From Pseudoscleropodium purum (lineage: Eukaryota > Streptophyta > Bryopsida > Hypnales > Brachytheciaceae), in contig OZ017803.1 of assembly GCA_963969395.1 (NCBI GenBank), positions 1,550,001 to 1,614,000 of the forward strand: DNA of 64,000 bases, in the 5' to 3' direction. The notes below the pieces were generated by a model. That model had not been told where the DNA came from, searched no databases, and saw only the letters and a program-made list of their open reading frames with translations. Within the stretch, counting starts at the first letter, position 1. Each line of letters starts with the position of its first letter. This document shows, one piece after another, positions 20,165 through 31,651 of this stretch. Made by a program: the position numbers and the translations under genes.

Positions 20165-22397
20165 GTTTACCCCTAAGTAAATACAGTTTTTGGAATTAAT
20201 TTGAAATAATATTTCTGATAAAACGTTCAAAACGTGATTCCAATATTGACATTCCATATTGAGCGTCCTTTTCTTTGCACAAAGTGATTGTTAAAAGCGT
20301 TACATGTTTCCTCGAGCGTGTTTCAAATTTGCATGCTTGCTGAAAAACTTTGCTCCAGCATGTTCCAAAACGCTACACGCAGCGAAAAGTATTGGCGAAG
20401 CTTGTTGCAAAACCGTCCGAATTTGAATATTACCGGACTGGTGGTCCTGTTAATTGAAGAACCAGTACATTAATTGGGACATGAAATGATTTAATTAGGG
20501 ACCGAGCCGGGAGGCGATGGGGTTGGAAATCTTAACTTAGTAGTGCACACACTGTTGTGGATGAAATGCAATTAATTTGCATGGTAATTTGCATATCCAA
20601 GGGCTAGGTGAATGTCAAATCGCAAATGCAAGAACGCTTGTTCAATTGGCGTCTCATTCTGATCTGCAACGTCATTAATCCGAATATCAATCCTATTGAA
20701 TTGAGTTCATTGAGATGATGAAAAGCCCTTGTTCGCTGGTATTACGATCAGAAAGACGAAAAGCTCCAGTGGTGATCCCTTGATGCCACATCGGCCAAAA
20801 GTTGACTGACATGCTCCGACAATCGAGGCCTTGCAACCACTGCGAAACAGCCTCAAAGTTCTTACGTTTTTACTCTTTTCTTCCTATTAATATGCATTCA
20901 TCGATTATAGAGCTGACACTTGACAATTCCGGTCATTTCAATTCGTACCCTGCAGTATTGTAACATAATTTAGGTCAGTGCTTGTGAATCACACCAGGTT
21001 ATGAATGTATTTACCCCCGGGAGTCATCACAAAGTCATTGAGAAATTCTTTCATTGAAGCGTTACTAATGGCCATATTTAACTGATTTTGCGCATGCTCA
21101 ACTTCGTATCACTCGAACTGAAGGTTTTCCTGGAACAGTTGCCAGTGGCGAAACCGCGAAAGCCTTCGACGAGCTGAGCATGCTGCAGCTCGTCATGCTC
21201 GCAGCCGGACGCGGCCGACGAACTTACTTCAACTTGTAATAGAGCAGCAGTAAGGAAGTGGGGGCCGCTTCACTAAAAATTTCGAGGTCGGACTTGGTCG
21301 TTGTACTCTCCTTTAACATTAAATTCTTGTGATCAATAATTAAAAAGGAAAAAATTGGGGTTCATAGTACACTTGAACTCGAGTCGGCAGATTATTCAAG
21401 CATTAATTGTCTCTTACCGTTTGACCAAATATTAGTAGCTGTTGAGTTCTCACTCTGCTACGAAACCGTCGCTGCTCCTCTTTCATGCTCCCTGCCAGGA
21501 AGTAGCTTCCGCCGTCAACTAGTACGGCTTGCAAGTTTCGGTCATACCTTCCGTAAATTGCGATGCTTCACCAGCCGGCCAGCGCCGTCTACATGAATTT
21601 TTATGCCAGTCGGAACACTCACTTCCTTTGAATGCAATTTGAAGCTGTGTGCGCTTGATCAACTTTGGCCCTTCAGACCGTCGGCTGACCGTGTTTGCGT
21701 CATTTGAACAGAGATCCGATGTGAATCAGAACGTAGGAAAGTGCACCTCCGTACGTGGCTCTGTTAGAGAATTAACCAGTCATTCATTATTCCAAAACAG
21801 TCTTAGCTGAGTGATCCATTTTCACAATTTGAAGCTAAGAGGCTAGTTAGCTGCAGTAATCAATATATTGACCTTAGCTTACACCCGCAGTTCCGATTAA
21901 ACACACACGTACATAGCTAGCATGCTGCTGATCCATCTAAGAGGCATTCATTCTGTGAACTGGAAGTACGATCTTAGCTGTTCCAAGCTTACAGTGAGCC
22001 TCAAAAGTCTACTGAAGTCGATCCTCAGAGAGCGAGCTAATTGCCATGGCAGTGATGGGCGATGGGGGATCATCGAAGTCGAGGGCTTCTCGGCTTCTCT
22101 CATGCCTTCGTGTCAGCGCCAAAGAAATTTACTGGAAGAGAAGCCAGTTAATTGAGATCACGACTGTCGTCTATTAATTGGCAACGAAAGCAGGACTTCA
22201 AACTTCGTTTGACCCGGTTCAATTTATTCTTTTGCTTGCGATAAATTCAGTTTTGCAATGGACGAACCAATTGCAGTGGACTTAGTAAGTTTGTACGGGG
22301 GAATATCTCGGGATCGCAACTCACAATCCTGAGGTACAGAGGTAGGTGCTTTCTTAACTGTTCTAATCGAGAAGAAGGGATATTGCTTTTTATTATG
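20165..22397 (+). repeat. Peptide-gene unit A (broken copy)
   Basis: Colinear with 55190-57845 (unit E and the tail of unit D) over about 2.2 kb, including the spacer blocks, the promoter-proximal block and the start of the coding region. It is interrupted at its 3' edge by the Tc1/mariner element at TA 22398-22399. Confidence 0.75.
22046..22177 (+). pseudogene. Degenerate copy of the 17-residue-repeat peptide gene
   Basis: Starts MAVMGDGGSSKSRAS, matching the intact copies except Trp to Ser in the first repeat. The second and third repeats have collapsed and the frame then runs into unrelated sequence, ending at TAA 22177. The region equivalent to the TATA box of the intact copies (about 21735) reads CGTAGGAA, so promoter and coding sequence are both damaged. 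Confidence 0.7.
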
Positions 22398-22956
22398 TAC
22401 AGTGACTCACAAAAGTACTTGGCCACTCTTTGTAAACATGAAAATTCAACAATATTTTTTGAGATAATGATAATTAATTGGAAAGATTAATAATAGATAT
22501 GACATTTATTATGAAAAATATGTGCTCTAAATTTCATACAAAGTAAATTATAATGTCAACAAAAATTAAAAGAAGTTTGCAACAACCATCAACGGTCAAA
22601 AACTTATATTGATTACAATGAAAATCATGGTAATACAAACTAAACTTGAAACGGAAAGCTAATAAGTAGAAAATGATATTTCCTATACAACCACTACAAG
22701 TCTACCAATGTGTGTATCCACCCTTTGCTACAAGAAGATCAACCACCCATATTGGCATTATGCGGATGAGTTTCTAAACAAATTCTACTTCAATGCTTTG
22801 CCAAACAATCTAGATTTTCTCTCACAAGTCATCTTTGCTTGTGGGCAAACTACCAAATGACCTTAAGCATCTATCTACTTCATTCCACAAGTGTTCAATA
22901 GCAATTAGATTAGGAGATTGTGCCAATTACTCCATCATAGAAAAATCTTACCATCT

Positions 22957-23329
22957 CAGCGGACGGGCGGGGCGGGGCAGATGGGCGGGGCGGATGCCTA
23001 AATCATGCAGACCAGATCAGTCCGCGCGTCGATCGGACGGCCGTAATTGGGCGGATGGGCGGGGCGGATGCTTAGATCGTGCAGACCAGATCAGTCCGCG
23101 CGTCGATCAGACGGCCGTAATTGGGCGGACGAGCGGGGCGGGGCGGATGGGCGGGGCGGATGCTTAGATCGTGCAGACCAGATCAGTCCGCGCGTCGATC
23201 GGACGGCCGTAATTGGGCGGACGGGCGGACAGGCGGACGAGGGACAAGCGGACGCTGCGTTCGCCGGGATGCGAATGTCAGCGGACGCTGCGGACACAAC
23301 ATCCGCATCCAGACGTCCTGTCAACCCTG
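22957..23329. mobile_element. hAT-like GTCCG island inside the Tc1 element
   Basis: The right end TGTCAACCCTG matches the family. The left end is reduced to CAG followed by CGGACGGG. The flanks TACCATCT and GCCATCAT share only CCATC, a degraded target duplication at best. The interior repeats a block containing GACCAGATCAGTCCGCGCG three times (23010, 23084, 23176; spacings 74 and 92 bp). Open frames across it are artefacts. Confidence 0.7.
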
Positions 23330-23352
23330 GCCATCATTGTACAAGATTAGAT

Positions 23353-23505
23353 CATGGTTGTCACATTGGACAGATTACTATTCATTTCACGTCCTATAGG
23401 ACAAGTTACTATTCATCAGATGTATGTCTTACGTACATCTGATGAATAATAACTTGTCCTATAGGACGTGAAATGAATAGTAATCTGTCCAATGTGACAA
23501 CCATG
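23353..23505. mobile_element. Near-perfect palindromic element, copy 1
   Basis: A 153-bp inverted repeat starting CATGGTTGTCAC and ending GTGACAACCATG, with arms of about 72 bp and one visible mismatch. A second copy is at 31190-31346. The transcript would form a long, nearly perfect hairpin. Non-coding; superfamily not assigned. Confidence 0.85.
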
Positions 23506-24585
23506 GACTAAATATATGCTTTGGATCATTATTATGCTAGAAGATTACGTCTATTTCATCAAGACCTTGTCTCTTAAATCTTAATTAATGATTTTCAACA
23601 ATTGTAAATCCAAAATGTCAAGATAAACTTGTGAATTCATAATGAAATCAATGTAGTAGAGGTTTTTAACATCGGCTCAACTCATATATCCTCAAACCAT
23701 AATGCTACCACTATCATGTTCAACTATAGGTTGTACATGACAATCATAAAGAAGCTCAGTAGGACTTTTTCAACACCATTGATGACCATCAGGACCAAAA
23801 ACATTGAATTTTGACTCATCTAACCAAATGACGTGGCTCCAATATTTAGTATCGTAATCTTGCAAAGCCTTTGTCCACCAATAACACCTTTATCAATGCC
23901 TCTTTGTCAACAATGGCTTTTTTTTCTTCACTCTCATCCCAAGCTCTTATCACCAAAAACTATAACAGATAGTATCTTTGCTCAAGTAGAGACCTTGGGT
24001 TCATAATCCACGACCAATTGCCGCTACATTGCTTGATTTTTGTTCATTCCATATCCTCACAACAAGCCTCTCATCAAGAATGCTCAATTGACATGGTCTT
24101 CATGATCTAAAACAATTTAGCACCGCTCCATCTTCCTTGAATCATGCTAAAATGCTTCCAACTCTGCTACAAAAAATGTGCATAAGACCTACTATAAAAC
24201 ATTGTAACAATTCTTGCTCACTTAATGTTACAACTTGGAAATGCTCATGCAAACTTGTTTTCTTCATCTTCACTATTGAAAAATGTGAAGAGTTTCAAGC
24301 TATGATTTTTGGAAGCTTTCAAAGATCTTTAAGCACATAGAAAAGACAAGTGAAAGAAGAAGTCACTAAAATCAACATAAATAATTGGCCACCTTTAAGA
24401 TTCCTTCAACCACTTCCACCAAAATGTACCTCCTAGATTACCCAAAAGAAGCTAACTAATACTACATTAAATAATGTCGATTAACCATAATTAATTTAGG
24501 TAGCTAATTTGTAATCTACTCTCATGTTGCAATACTGCTTGCCAAATGCAATTTAGGCAGCACAGTACTTTTGTGAGTCATTGTA

Positions 24586-25330
24586 GACTATAAGATCATA
24601 AAATAAAAGAAGATATTGAGAAGAATCAAATGGTATAGTTTTTATATACAACATAATAGTTTTGGGCACTCAAAAGTCATTTAATAAACCAATAATAAGA
24701 GAATTTTTTTGAAAGGGGGGAACAATCAAGCCTCTTAAGGATTTTCTTAATAATTGAAATTTCTTATTTCTAAAATTGTCTTCTATAAAGGTCCCCCTAA
24801 GAATGTAGATTATTAAACTTCATTATTCATTTGCATTCAATGCAATCAACTATTCATGGCTTAGGATTTGTGAATTTAGTATTCATGACTATTCGCTACT
24901 TAACTACTCTAATGTAGTAAAATTCAATTAATTGAACTATGGTTTGTCTACGTGTTGTAAAAATAATATTCAATTCTTTGATTATTTAAAAGAAGCTAAA
25001 ATTGGATAAAAAATAGTATTGTAGATGTAATCACAACCATTGCAAACCATTGCAAACCTTGATTGCACTTTTGTTCTTGCAATATTTACTATGCATCAAA
25101 TCCGCCTTGAAACTCTATTATGAAAAGGATTTGAAAAAATTAAATTCTAATAGAAATATTCCAATTTTAGGATTTTTCATGCACCTTATGTAACATGAAG
25201 CGAAACATACAACTAAAATTCAATTTCTCTATACAAGGTAATAATAATGATTGAAAATCTCAGCTGTAGTTCCTCATGTAAAACTTTATTATAAGCAGAG
25301 CTCTTTTCACATTATAATAATTTATCAAAT
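24586..25330. other. AT-rich spacer, no gene seen
   Basis: Between the Tc1 element and peptide unit B. No frame or repeat is supported. Confidence 0.4.
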
Positions 25331-26136
25331 TTAAAGTATTCAGTTTTTTTTATCTTCTCGAAACGGTCCCCCTCGCAATTTATACAGGAGATGCCACCCC
25401 CGGGGTGAATATGGACCGAACGACCAAGCTCTTCGTCCGCCCCATCGAATTGGTGAGTGCAGGTACGTACGTCTTCCAAAGCCGCGAGCATGATCTCCCG
25501 TTCCCGATGGGGAAAGAGTCTTGGACAGCTGCTCATGCTGACGTCCGTGATGTCGGCAGCGGGACCCTACCAAGGGAGACTTCAATTCTTCATCAATTAA
25601 GCAGCAGTACAGAATTCGTACAGATTTCTTCAGAAATCAATCATGTGCCTGTGACCCAATTGCTTTGTTTATTGGGACACAAATGACACGGAATTGCATT
25701 TCAAAGGCCGTTTGTGACCCCTTTGACCATCGGATTGTGCGTAACTGTCGAATTGACCAAACACGTACAATTAATTAGTGTCCCGTCGAGTTGAATCTTC
25801 CTTGGAACACCCGTCCAGGTATCCTCCTCTGACTTCCAACCTACCTTGGAGGTTAGTAAGTTCCCCTGCGACCAACTCGAACTAAATAACGGCTTCGACT
25901 TCCGACGATCGGCACGTCCTATATTTCGCGTTGCCGGTTGCCCTGGGCGGCGCAGCGCCGTTATACACGAATGTTCTCCCAGGCCACTGACTGGCAGATC
26001 ATTACCCACTTCCTTGGAAGACGATTCGAAGCGGCGTTGGAATGGACCAATCATTCGGTTTGTCAAGATCGATCAGGCATCCGCTGACAAAGTCTGCCTA
26101 TTTGGAACAGAGATCGCTGCAGCATGAATCAGAACT

Positions 26137-26144
26137 TATAAAAG
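26137..26144 (+). promoter_or_regulatory. TATA box of peptide gene B
   Basis: TATAAAAG about 260 bp before the start codon. About 45 bp upstream lies CGCTGACAAAGTC, a block found at the same place in all five units. Confidence 0.6.
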
Positions 26145-26395
26145 ACCATCGCGCTCTCATTCTGTCACCACAATAGCATCCGAGTGATCGACCAACTCAA
26201 ACCCAAGCTCGACGCGGAAGCCAGTGATATATCGAACTCCCGAACACCCAGAGCAACAATTTGACACTCGAATTGAAGTCAGCTTCAGATCCATTCAACC
26301 TGCGAACTCAAAGCTCTTGCTATCTGATCCAATCCAACTTTGCAGAGGGGACAGAGTTTGGAATTTTCAGTCCGGGAGCTAATTGCCACTACACT

Positions 26396-26557
26396 ATGGC
26401 CGTAATGGGCGATGGCGGATCATCGAAGTGGAGGCCTCCGTCGAAGGCTTCTCCCATGGGCGACGGAGGATCGTCCAAGTGGAGGCCTCCGTCCAAGTCT
26501 AGTCCCATGGGGGATGGCGGCTCCTCCAAGTGGAGGCCTCCCTCGAAGCGTCAGTGA
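26396..26557 (+). CDS. 53-residue protein of three 17-residue repeats (copy B)
   Basis: MAV followed by MGDGGSSKWRPPSKASP, MGDGGSSKWRPPSKSSP and a final MGDGGSSKWRPPSKRQ. The frame is open upstream to 26261 with another ATG, but only the ATG at 26396 is conserved in all units and sits in a CATGGC-like context. The product is basic and hydrophilic, with no signal peptide or membrane segment and three Trp-Arg-Pro-Pro cores. RPPS fits the R-x-x-S site of basophilic plant kinases (family knowledge, not shown here). Compared with copy D it has three nucleotide differences, all synonymous, which supports a real, selected protein. No known family is recognised. Confidence 0.7.
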   Translation: MAVMGDGGSSKWRPPSKASPMGDGGSSKWRPPSKSSPMGDGGSSKWRPPSKRQ

Positions 26558-26659
26558 AACAAGCTCTTTGAGTTCGTGACAACTGCTCCGGATCATCGTC
26601 GACTGTTGAAGAAAGCAGCTGACTTGAGGCCTCAGCTCGAAACTCAGAATACCAATTAG

Positions 26660-26675
26660 TTTGTACAGATTCATT
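26660..26675 (+). terminator. Conserved 3' block of peptide gene B
   Basis: TTTGTACAGATTCATT lies about 100 bp after the stop and is present after genes C (30007) and D (54912). UUUGUA-type motifs act upstream of poly(A) sites in plants. Assignment as a 3'-end signal is inferred. Confidence 0.35.
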
Positions 26676-28050
26676 TTAGATGACTAGAGTAGTTTCCTCA
26701 TTCTTTATTCACACATTGTGAAAACGATTTGACATTAACATTGTATACCACGGCTTTGAAGAACTTGCTCACTTGAAACCTTACACAGCTGCATGCATAT
26801 GAAAAGCTTCCGTTTCTTGAAAAGTTTCGATTGGTTCTTGTCTGTCCATGCTGAGCTAGGCTCATTTGTGATATTAATTTGAGTGTGATCATTCCGATGC
26901 CCAGATAGAATTCACCCCTGCAACAATTGATGTTTAGTTGATTAGGAGCAACTTCTAAATGTTTCTGATAACACAAAACGTGAATCCAATATTGACATTC
27001 CATATTGAGCCTCCTCAACTTTGCACGAACTTACAAAGTGATTGCTGAAAGCGTTGCATGATTCCTGAAGCGTGTTCCAAAATTTGCATGCTTGCCGAAA
27101 AACGTTACTCTAGCATGTTCCAAAACGCTGTGGAGAGTAATGCTGAATCACGTTGCAGAAACCTCCGAATTCAAATTCTACCGGATTGAATTGGACGTCC
27201 AATAAATTGAAGAGCCGACCTTCAAATGTTCCACTGTATTGGGCATGAACTCACTCAGAATTTGAGTTTTCCTTAGAATTAATATGGGTTTCTAGTGACA
27301 CAAGTCAATGGTCATAGGATGATCCATTTCGAGAAAATTACTTACATTCACAGCTAGCTCCTATTTGATCAGAGGGAGAAAGACATGCAATTCAGCGCTT
27401 GTTTAATTGGCGTGCCATTGTGCTCTGCAAGGTCCTAATTAACTCGAATATCAGTCCTATTGAAATGAGCTCATGGAGAAGATGAAAAAGCCCTTGTTCC
27501 AGGGTCTAACGGTCAACTTAGCCCAGATTGCGATGGGGCGAGTGCGTCTGAATTAAACTCCCCCGAAAGGACACATGCAGAAGTCTTGCGTTGAGCGATG
27601 AAGCTCTGGAGATTCAGTCTTGACCATTGTTGACCCAGAAATTCTTTAGAGGCCGAATTGAGAACAACAGACGATCCGGAGACCATTTATCTGAGAAAGA
27701 ATAGTGTGCCGTAAATGGGACTAGAAGGTTCCCGTCCTGCATCGATCAATCTCGCTCCGTCGTCCCTCCCAGTTGCCTCATTGTCGGACGGCACTCCCTG
27801 ACTGCCCTGGCGTCCCTCAGTTGACTGCGATCGAATTTCTCCAACTTTGCACCGCAATTCAGCTAATCCCTGTGATGCTTTCAATCATTTCATTGTAGAA
27901 ATAGAGGATTAGAACTGAAAGAGAGAAGTAGCACGTACGTACATGCATGCAGTCATCGTTAATTGTTGAGCCAGTTCAGGAGCTAAGCAGAGACGTCGCT
28001 GCCAAAGAAATAGCCCTTGTGCCTTGCCGCCATGCTTAACAAGCAAGATT

Positions 28051-28260
28051 CTAAATCCATTCTGTGTCCGGAGGACTGTTGTCACATGCGGATTGCAACT
28101 GTGCTAATCCCTCTGCCGAGTACAGAGCATGCTCATCAGGCGGGCAAAGTGAACAGGCAAAAGCTCCAATGGTGACCCCACAGTGCCACATCGACCAATA
28201 GATGACTGACATGCTGATGCAATCGAGGCCTTGCAACCACTGCGAAACGTAACTGTACTT
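28051..28260 (-). other. Minus-strand conserved block with open frame, unit C
   Basis: The minus strand encodes a VSQWLQGLDC-like stretch that is also readable in units A (near 20830) and E (near 56270). Only unit C keeps the frame open for about 60 codons. It could be an exon remnant of a second, divergent gene in the unit, but there is no family match and codon-level conservation is weak. Confidence 0.25.
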
Positions 28261-29249
28261 TCATCCAGCTACTGTTCACCATGACCAATCAGGTCCACAC
28301 ATTAGCAGTTTAGCACTCGCATTATCCTGATAATGCTCACCGCTGGTATAAACACATGTGTTCAGGCTCATTCGAGTGTCTAAGCATGCTTACGCAAATC
28401 TGTGAGAAACAACCACAAATTCCTTGAAATTCCTTTCAAACTAGTCATAATGTTCATTCACCGGTCATAGAATTGACAATACCGGTCATTAATGCACTAG
28501 TTCATAATTAAGGTCTTTGACAGAAATCGAGCTAACCTTGTAAGTGCTTGTGGATCACACCAAGTTACGAATGTCTTCACCCCTGGAGTTTTCACCAAGA
28601 CATTGAGAAATCCACTGAAGTTCAATTAATCGCAAGAATTAACTGAATTTTCTCATGCTCTTTTTCGCATCGCTAGAACTCATGGTTTTTCTGGAGCGAA
28701 TTCCCAGTAGACAGGTGCGCATGCTGACGCCCGTGATGCTCGCGGCGGGACCCGGCCGAGGGATTCTACTTCAACAGGCAATGTGGCAGCAGTACGAAAG
28801 TGGGGGCAGGCTGGGTCGTTGTACTATCCTTTTGCAATAAAATCTTCCGATCAATAACTAGGAAAATATAAGTGGGGTTCACTTCAACCCGTGGCGGCAG
28901 ACTATCCAAGCGTTAACTGTCTCTGACCATTCTGACCAAATATTGGTAATTATCGAATTTTTCATCTCCCTTTCCTAGTTTCCTACGAAACCGTCGCTGC
29001 TCTTCCATGGACGAAGTCACTTCCGCCGTCAACTAGTACGACTTGCAAGTTTGGGTCGTCATTGGACGACACCTTCCGTGTATTGCGCAGCTTCGTCAGC
29101 GCCTGTCAGCGCGAATAGGAAATCAGAACACCCACTTTTTTTGAATGCCATTCGAAGCTGCATGCGCTTGATCAACTTTGGTCCTTCAGGACGTCCGCTG
29201 ACCGAGTCCGCGTAAATTGAACATTCTAGATCCTACATGAATTGGAAAG

Positions 29250-29257
29250 TATATAAG
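29250..29257 (+). promoter_or_regulatory. TATA box of peptide gene C
   Basis: TATATAAG 283 bp before the start codon, with CCGCTGACCGAGTCCGC about 50 bp upstream. Confidence 0.6.
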
Positions 29258-29532
29258 AGCACCACGTTTACAGAGAATGAACCAAACAGTCATTCTTCCA
29301 CGACAATCTCAGCTCTCCGTGATCCGGTGACACATTTCGATCGAAGAGGCTAGTAGCAGCAATCTCCACATCGACCTTTGCTCACACCCGCAGTTCAGAC
29401 GCGACACACATATTTAGCTTCCAATCGATCTGAGTTGCCTGGCACTCATTTGGTGAATTGGAAGTGAGATCTAGCTGATTGAAGCTTGCAGAAGTCTACT
29501 GAAGTCCTCAGAGAGCGAGCTAATCAATTGCC

Positions 29533-29694
29533 ATGGCCGTGATGGGCGATGGGGGATCATCGAAGTGGAGGCCTCCGTCGAAGGCGTCTCCATTGGGCGA
29601 CGGAGGATCGTCCAAGTGGAGACCTCCGTCCAAGTCTAGTCCCATGGGGGATGGCGGCTCCTCCAAGTGGAGACCTCCGTCGAAGCGCCAATGA
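29533..29694 (+). CDS. 53-residue protein of three 17-residue repeats (copy C)
   Basis: Identical to copies B and D except Met to Leu at the start of the second repeat. Relative to copy B there are ten nucleotide differences, nine of them synonymous, spread through all three repeats. This pattern is expected if the protein sequence is under purifying selection. The start ATG lies in GCCATGGCC, a strong initiation context. It is preceded by a TATA box at 29250 and followed by the conserved TTTGTACAGATTCATT block. Function unknown. Confidence 0.72.
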   Translation: MAVMGDGGSSKWRPPSKASPLGDGGSSKWRPPSKSSPMGDGGSSKWRPPSKRQ

Positions 29695-30300
29695 AACTAG
29701 CTTGTTGGGATCATATCATGACAAAATCCTGATTGAGATCATGCATTCACGACTATCGGCACAGGCAACGAAAGCAAGAACTCCAGCTTCGTTTGAACAA
29801 CCCGACCAATTCATTGCCTTCCTTGCCTGCGTCAGATTCTCCAATCGAAGAATCCAGTGCAATTGAATGCCTAATGAATGTAGCAAGCTTCTCCAGGAGA
29901 ACTGAACGCCGTCGTCAATTCATCGACCTCGATCATCGAATTTCGAAGGAGATCTCGATCGTTCCATAAGTTAGAACTCATGAGCTCCTAAGTAGTTCAC
30001 AATTGTTTTGTACAGATTCATTGGACGGCAATATTACACAACTGAGTAGAGTAGTTCCAGTTTCTTTATTCATACATCGGTTTCAGCCAGGACGCTGCAA
30101 CAATGATTTGACACAGCTTCGAACTTCGAAGCTGCCCATTTATTAATATATACATTAGGCGATTGTTCGGTTGAAAGTGAAGGTCTTGAATTTGATTGAT
30201 TGAAACACTTGTCTCGGCGTTGCATTGGGCTGCTAATTGTCATGCATGATATCGATCGAAAGTCTGGTTTCATTTAAATTGTGTGCTATCTGCATCTGTG

Positions 30301-31189
30301 ATCAATGTGATGCATCTAAAATCAGTGAGCATCATCTCGAGGAGTCCGATTGAGGAACTAGTGCCGAGCTAGCTTCGAACTAATTTTAGGAATGAACAGA
30401 TTCAGAGTCGTTGTTTCCTTCTGGCTTCAGCTCTGAGTGTTTGGACGTAGTTTTGTTTTCACTGATATGAGAGAATATCCATTGTGAAAAGGTCAAATTA
30501 CAACCTCTAATTGATTATTTGCAGGAATTGACTCAATTGAGTAACCAACTTATCTACGCTAGGCAACGTTCAACTTATCTCACCTCCAATCGGGTGAATT
30601 TAAGTAGACTATGGAGTCGATCGGTAGCTAGAATGTTAGACAATCAGAGGAAGTAACTAGTAACATTCAGTACAAATGCACGCACTTCACGGGCAACTGT
30701 CAATGCAATTGTTAAGAGTGTATTTTTCCAAATGAAAAATTTGGTATTAATATTGATCGTATTCATTAAAATGGCATGTTTCAGAGACCTGTAATTGTTA
30801 CATTCAAATGCACAAGGTTTTAATTAAAAGAACTCTAAAACTAAGGCTCTTCCAAGTATAAAGTTTCGAAGGGGAACTGGGGAATACCAATTCCTGAAAA
30901 TTGTGCCGTTGTATGTGTTTTATTCTTATCACTTCTCACCCATGATTCCTTGAGAGTCGCAATAAATAATTCTACCGACTTGTACTTTACCTCTGCACAT
31001 AAAATTCTACTTAGTTTCTAAAAGTTTTTTACTATGCTTCCACCAAAAACACTCAAAATTGCCATTTCTAGTATAAGTACCAAATTTTAGACTAAACCCT
31101 TTTTTAGACCTATAGATCTATACATAGGATTTTCTAGTTATCTTGTTTGAGAAGATGTAGAAGATATTTCAGAAATTTCCATCATATAG
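30301..31189. other. No gene seen
   Basis: Transition from the GC-moderate peptide units back to AT-rich DNA; no supported feature. Confidence 0.4.
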
Positions 31190-31346
31190 ATCATGGTTGT
31201 CACATTGAACAAATTACTATTCATTTCACGTCCTATAGGACAAGTTACTATTCATGAGATGTACATCTTATGTATATCAGATGAATAGTAACTTGTCCTG
31301 CAGGACATGAAATGAATAGTAATCTATTCAATATGACAACCATGAT
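31190..31346. mobile_element. Palindromic element, copy 2
   Basis: Same family as 23353-23505, starting ATCATGGTTGTCAC and ending ATATGACAACCATGAT, with more mismatches between the arms (for example GGACGTGA-type versus GGACATGA). It is therefore older, or has decayed since insertion. Confidence 0.82.
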
Positions 31347-31651
31347 GTAGATTGCAAGATATTAGCATTTGAATTGACAAAAACTCCATTTTTTGGTCCT
31401 ATAAAAATATGGGCAACTGCACTTCACAAAGTCACATTTGTATGAAAAAATGTTCAAAATGGTGGTGCTTCTTTAGATTCATTCAAATCAAATCAAGTAC
31501 ATATTTAAAAAATTTCTAATCATTTGCATTGTACAATATTAAGAAAAAATAGTAAGTAAAAAGAAGTAGACAATGATTCAAAATACTCAATTGTTAAAAA
31601 TTTAGTTATAGAGTTGAAAAATGCCAATTCCAATGGTTGTAATGTTGTGAT

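Larger units (their letters stand above)
22838..24130 (-). pseudogene. Broken Tc1 transposase (DDE family)
   Basis: Minus-strand fragments match Tc1 transposase landmarks in order: DESKFNVFGPDGHQW, then a GSIMVWGYMS-like stretch, YLDIL, then F-stop-HNNDPKH, and finally LAQSPNLIAIEHLWNEVDRCL. These carry the catalytic Asp and Glu contexts of the DDE fold. The frame has several stops and shifts and is split between NDPKH and the LAQSP segment by the 22957-23505 insertions. It cannot be active. Confidence 0.9.
22400..24583 (-). mobile_element. Tc1/mariner element with nested insertions
   Basis: Ends CAGTGACTCACAAAAGTACT and, inverted, CAATGACTCACAAAAGTACT, flanked by TA on both sides (22398-22399, 24584-24585). 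Total 2,184 bp, of which about 550 bp (22957-23505) are later insertions. Without these it is about 1.6 kb, the usual Tc1 size. It carries a broken minus-strand transposase. Confidence 0.92.
25400..27270 (+). repeat. Peptide-gene unit B
   Basis: Colinear with unit D (53630-55490). Strongest identity is in the 26080-26180 promoter block, the coding region and the 26640-27170 downstream block. It joins unit C directly. Confidence 0.75.
27271..30300 (+). repeat. Peptide-gene unit C
   Basis: Its 5' half is colinear with units A and E (for example 27410-27510, 28190-28260, 28540-28620, 28960-29060, 29160-29230). Its coding region is intact, unlike theirs. Confidence 0.7.

Noticed and set aside
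24137..24340. 67-codon plus-strand frame
   Set aside because: Antisense to the 5' part of the broken Tc1 transposase.
26261..26395. Longer N-terminus for peptide copy B
   Set aside because: The extension is not conserved in copies C and D, whereas the start at 26396 is.
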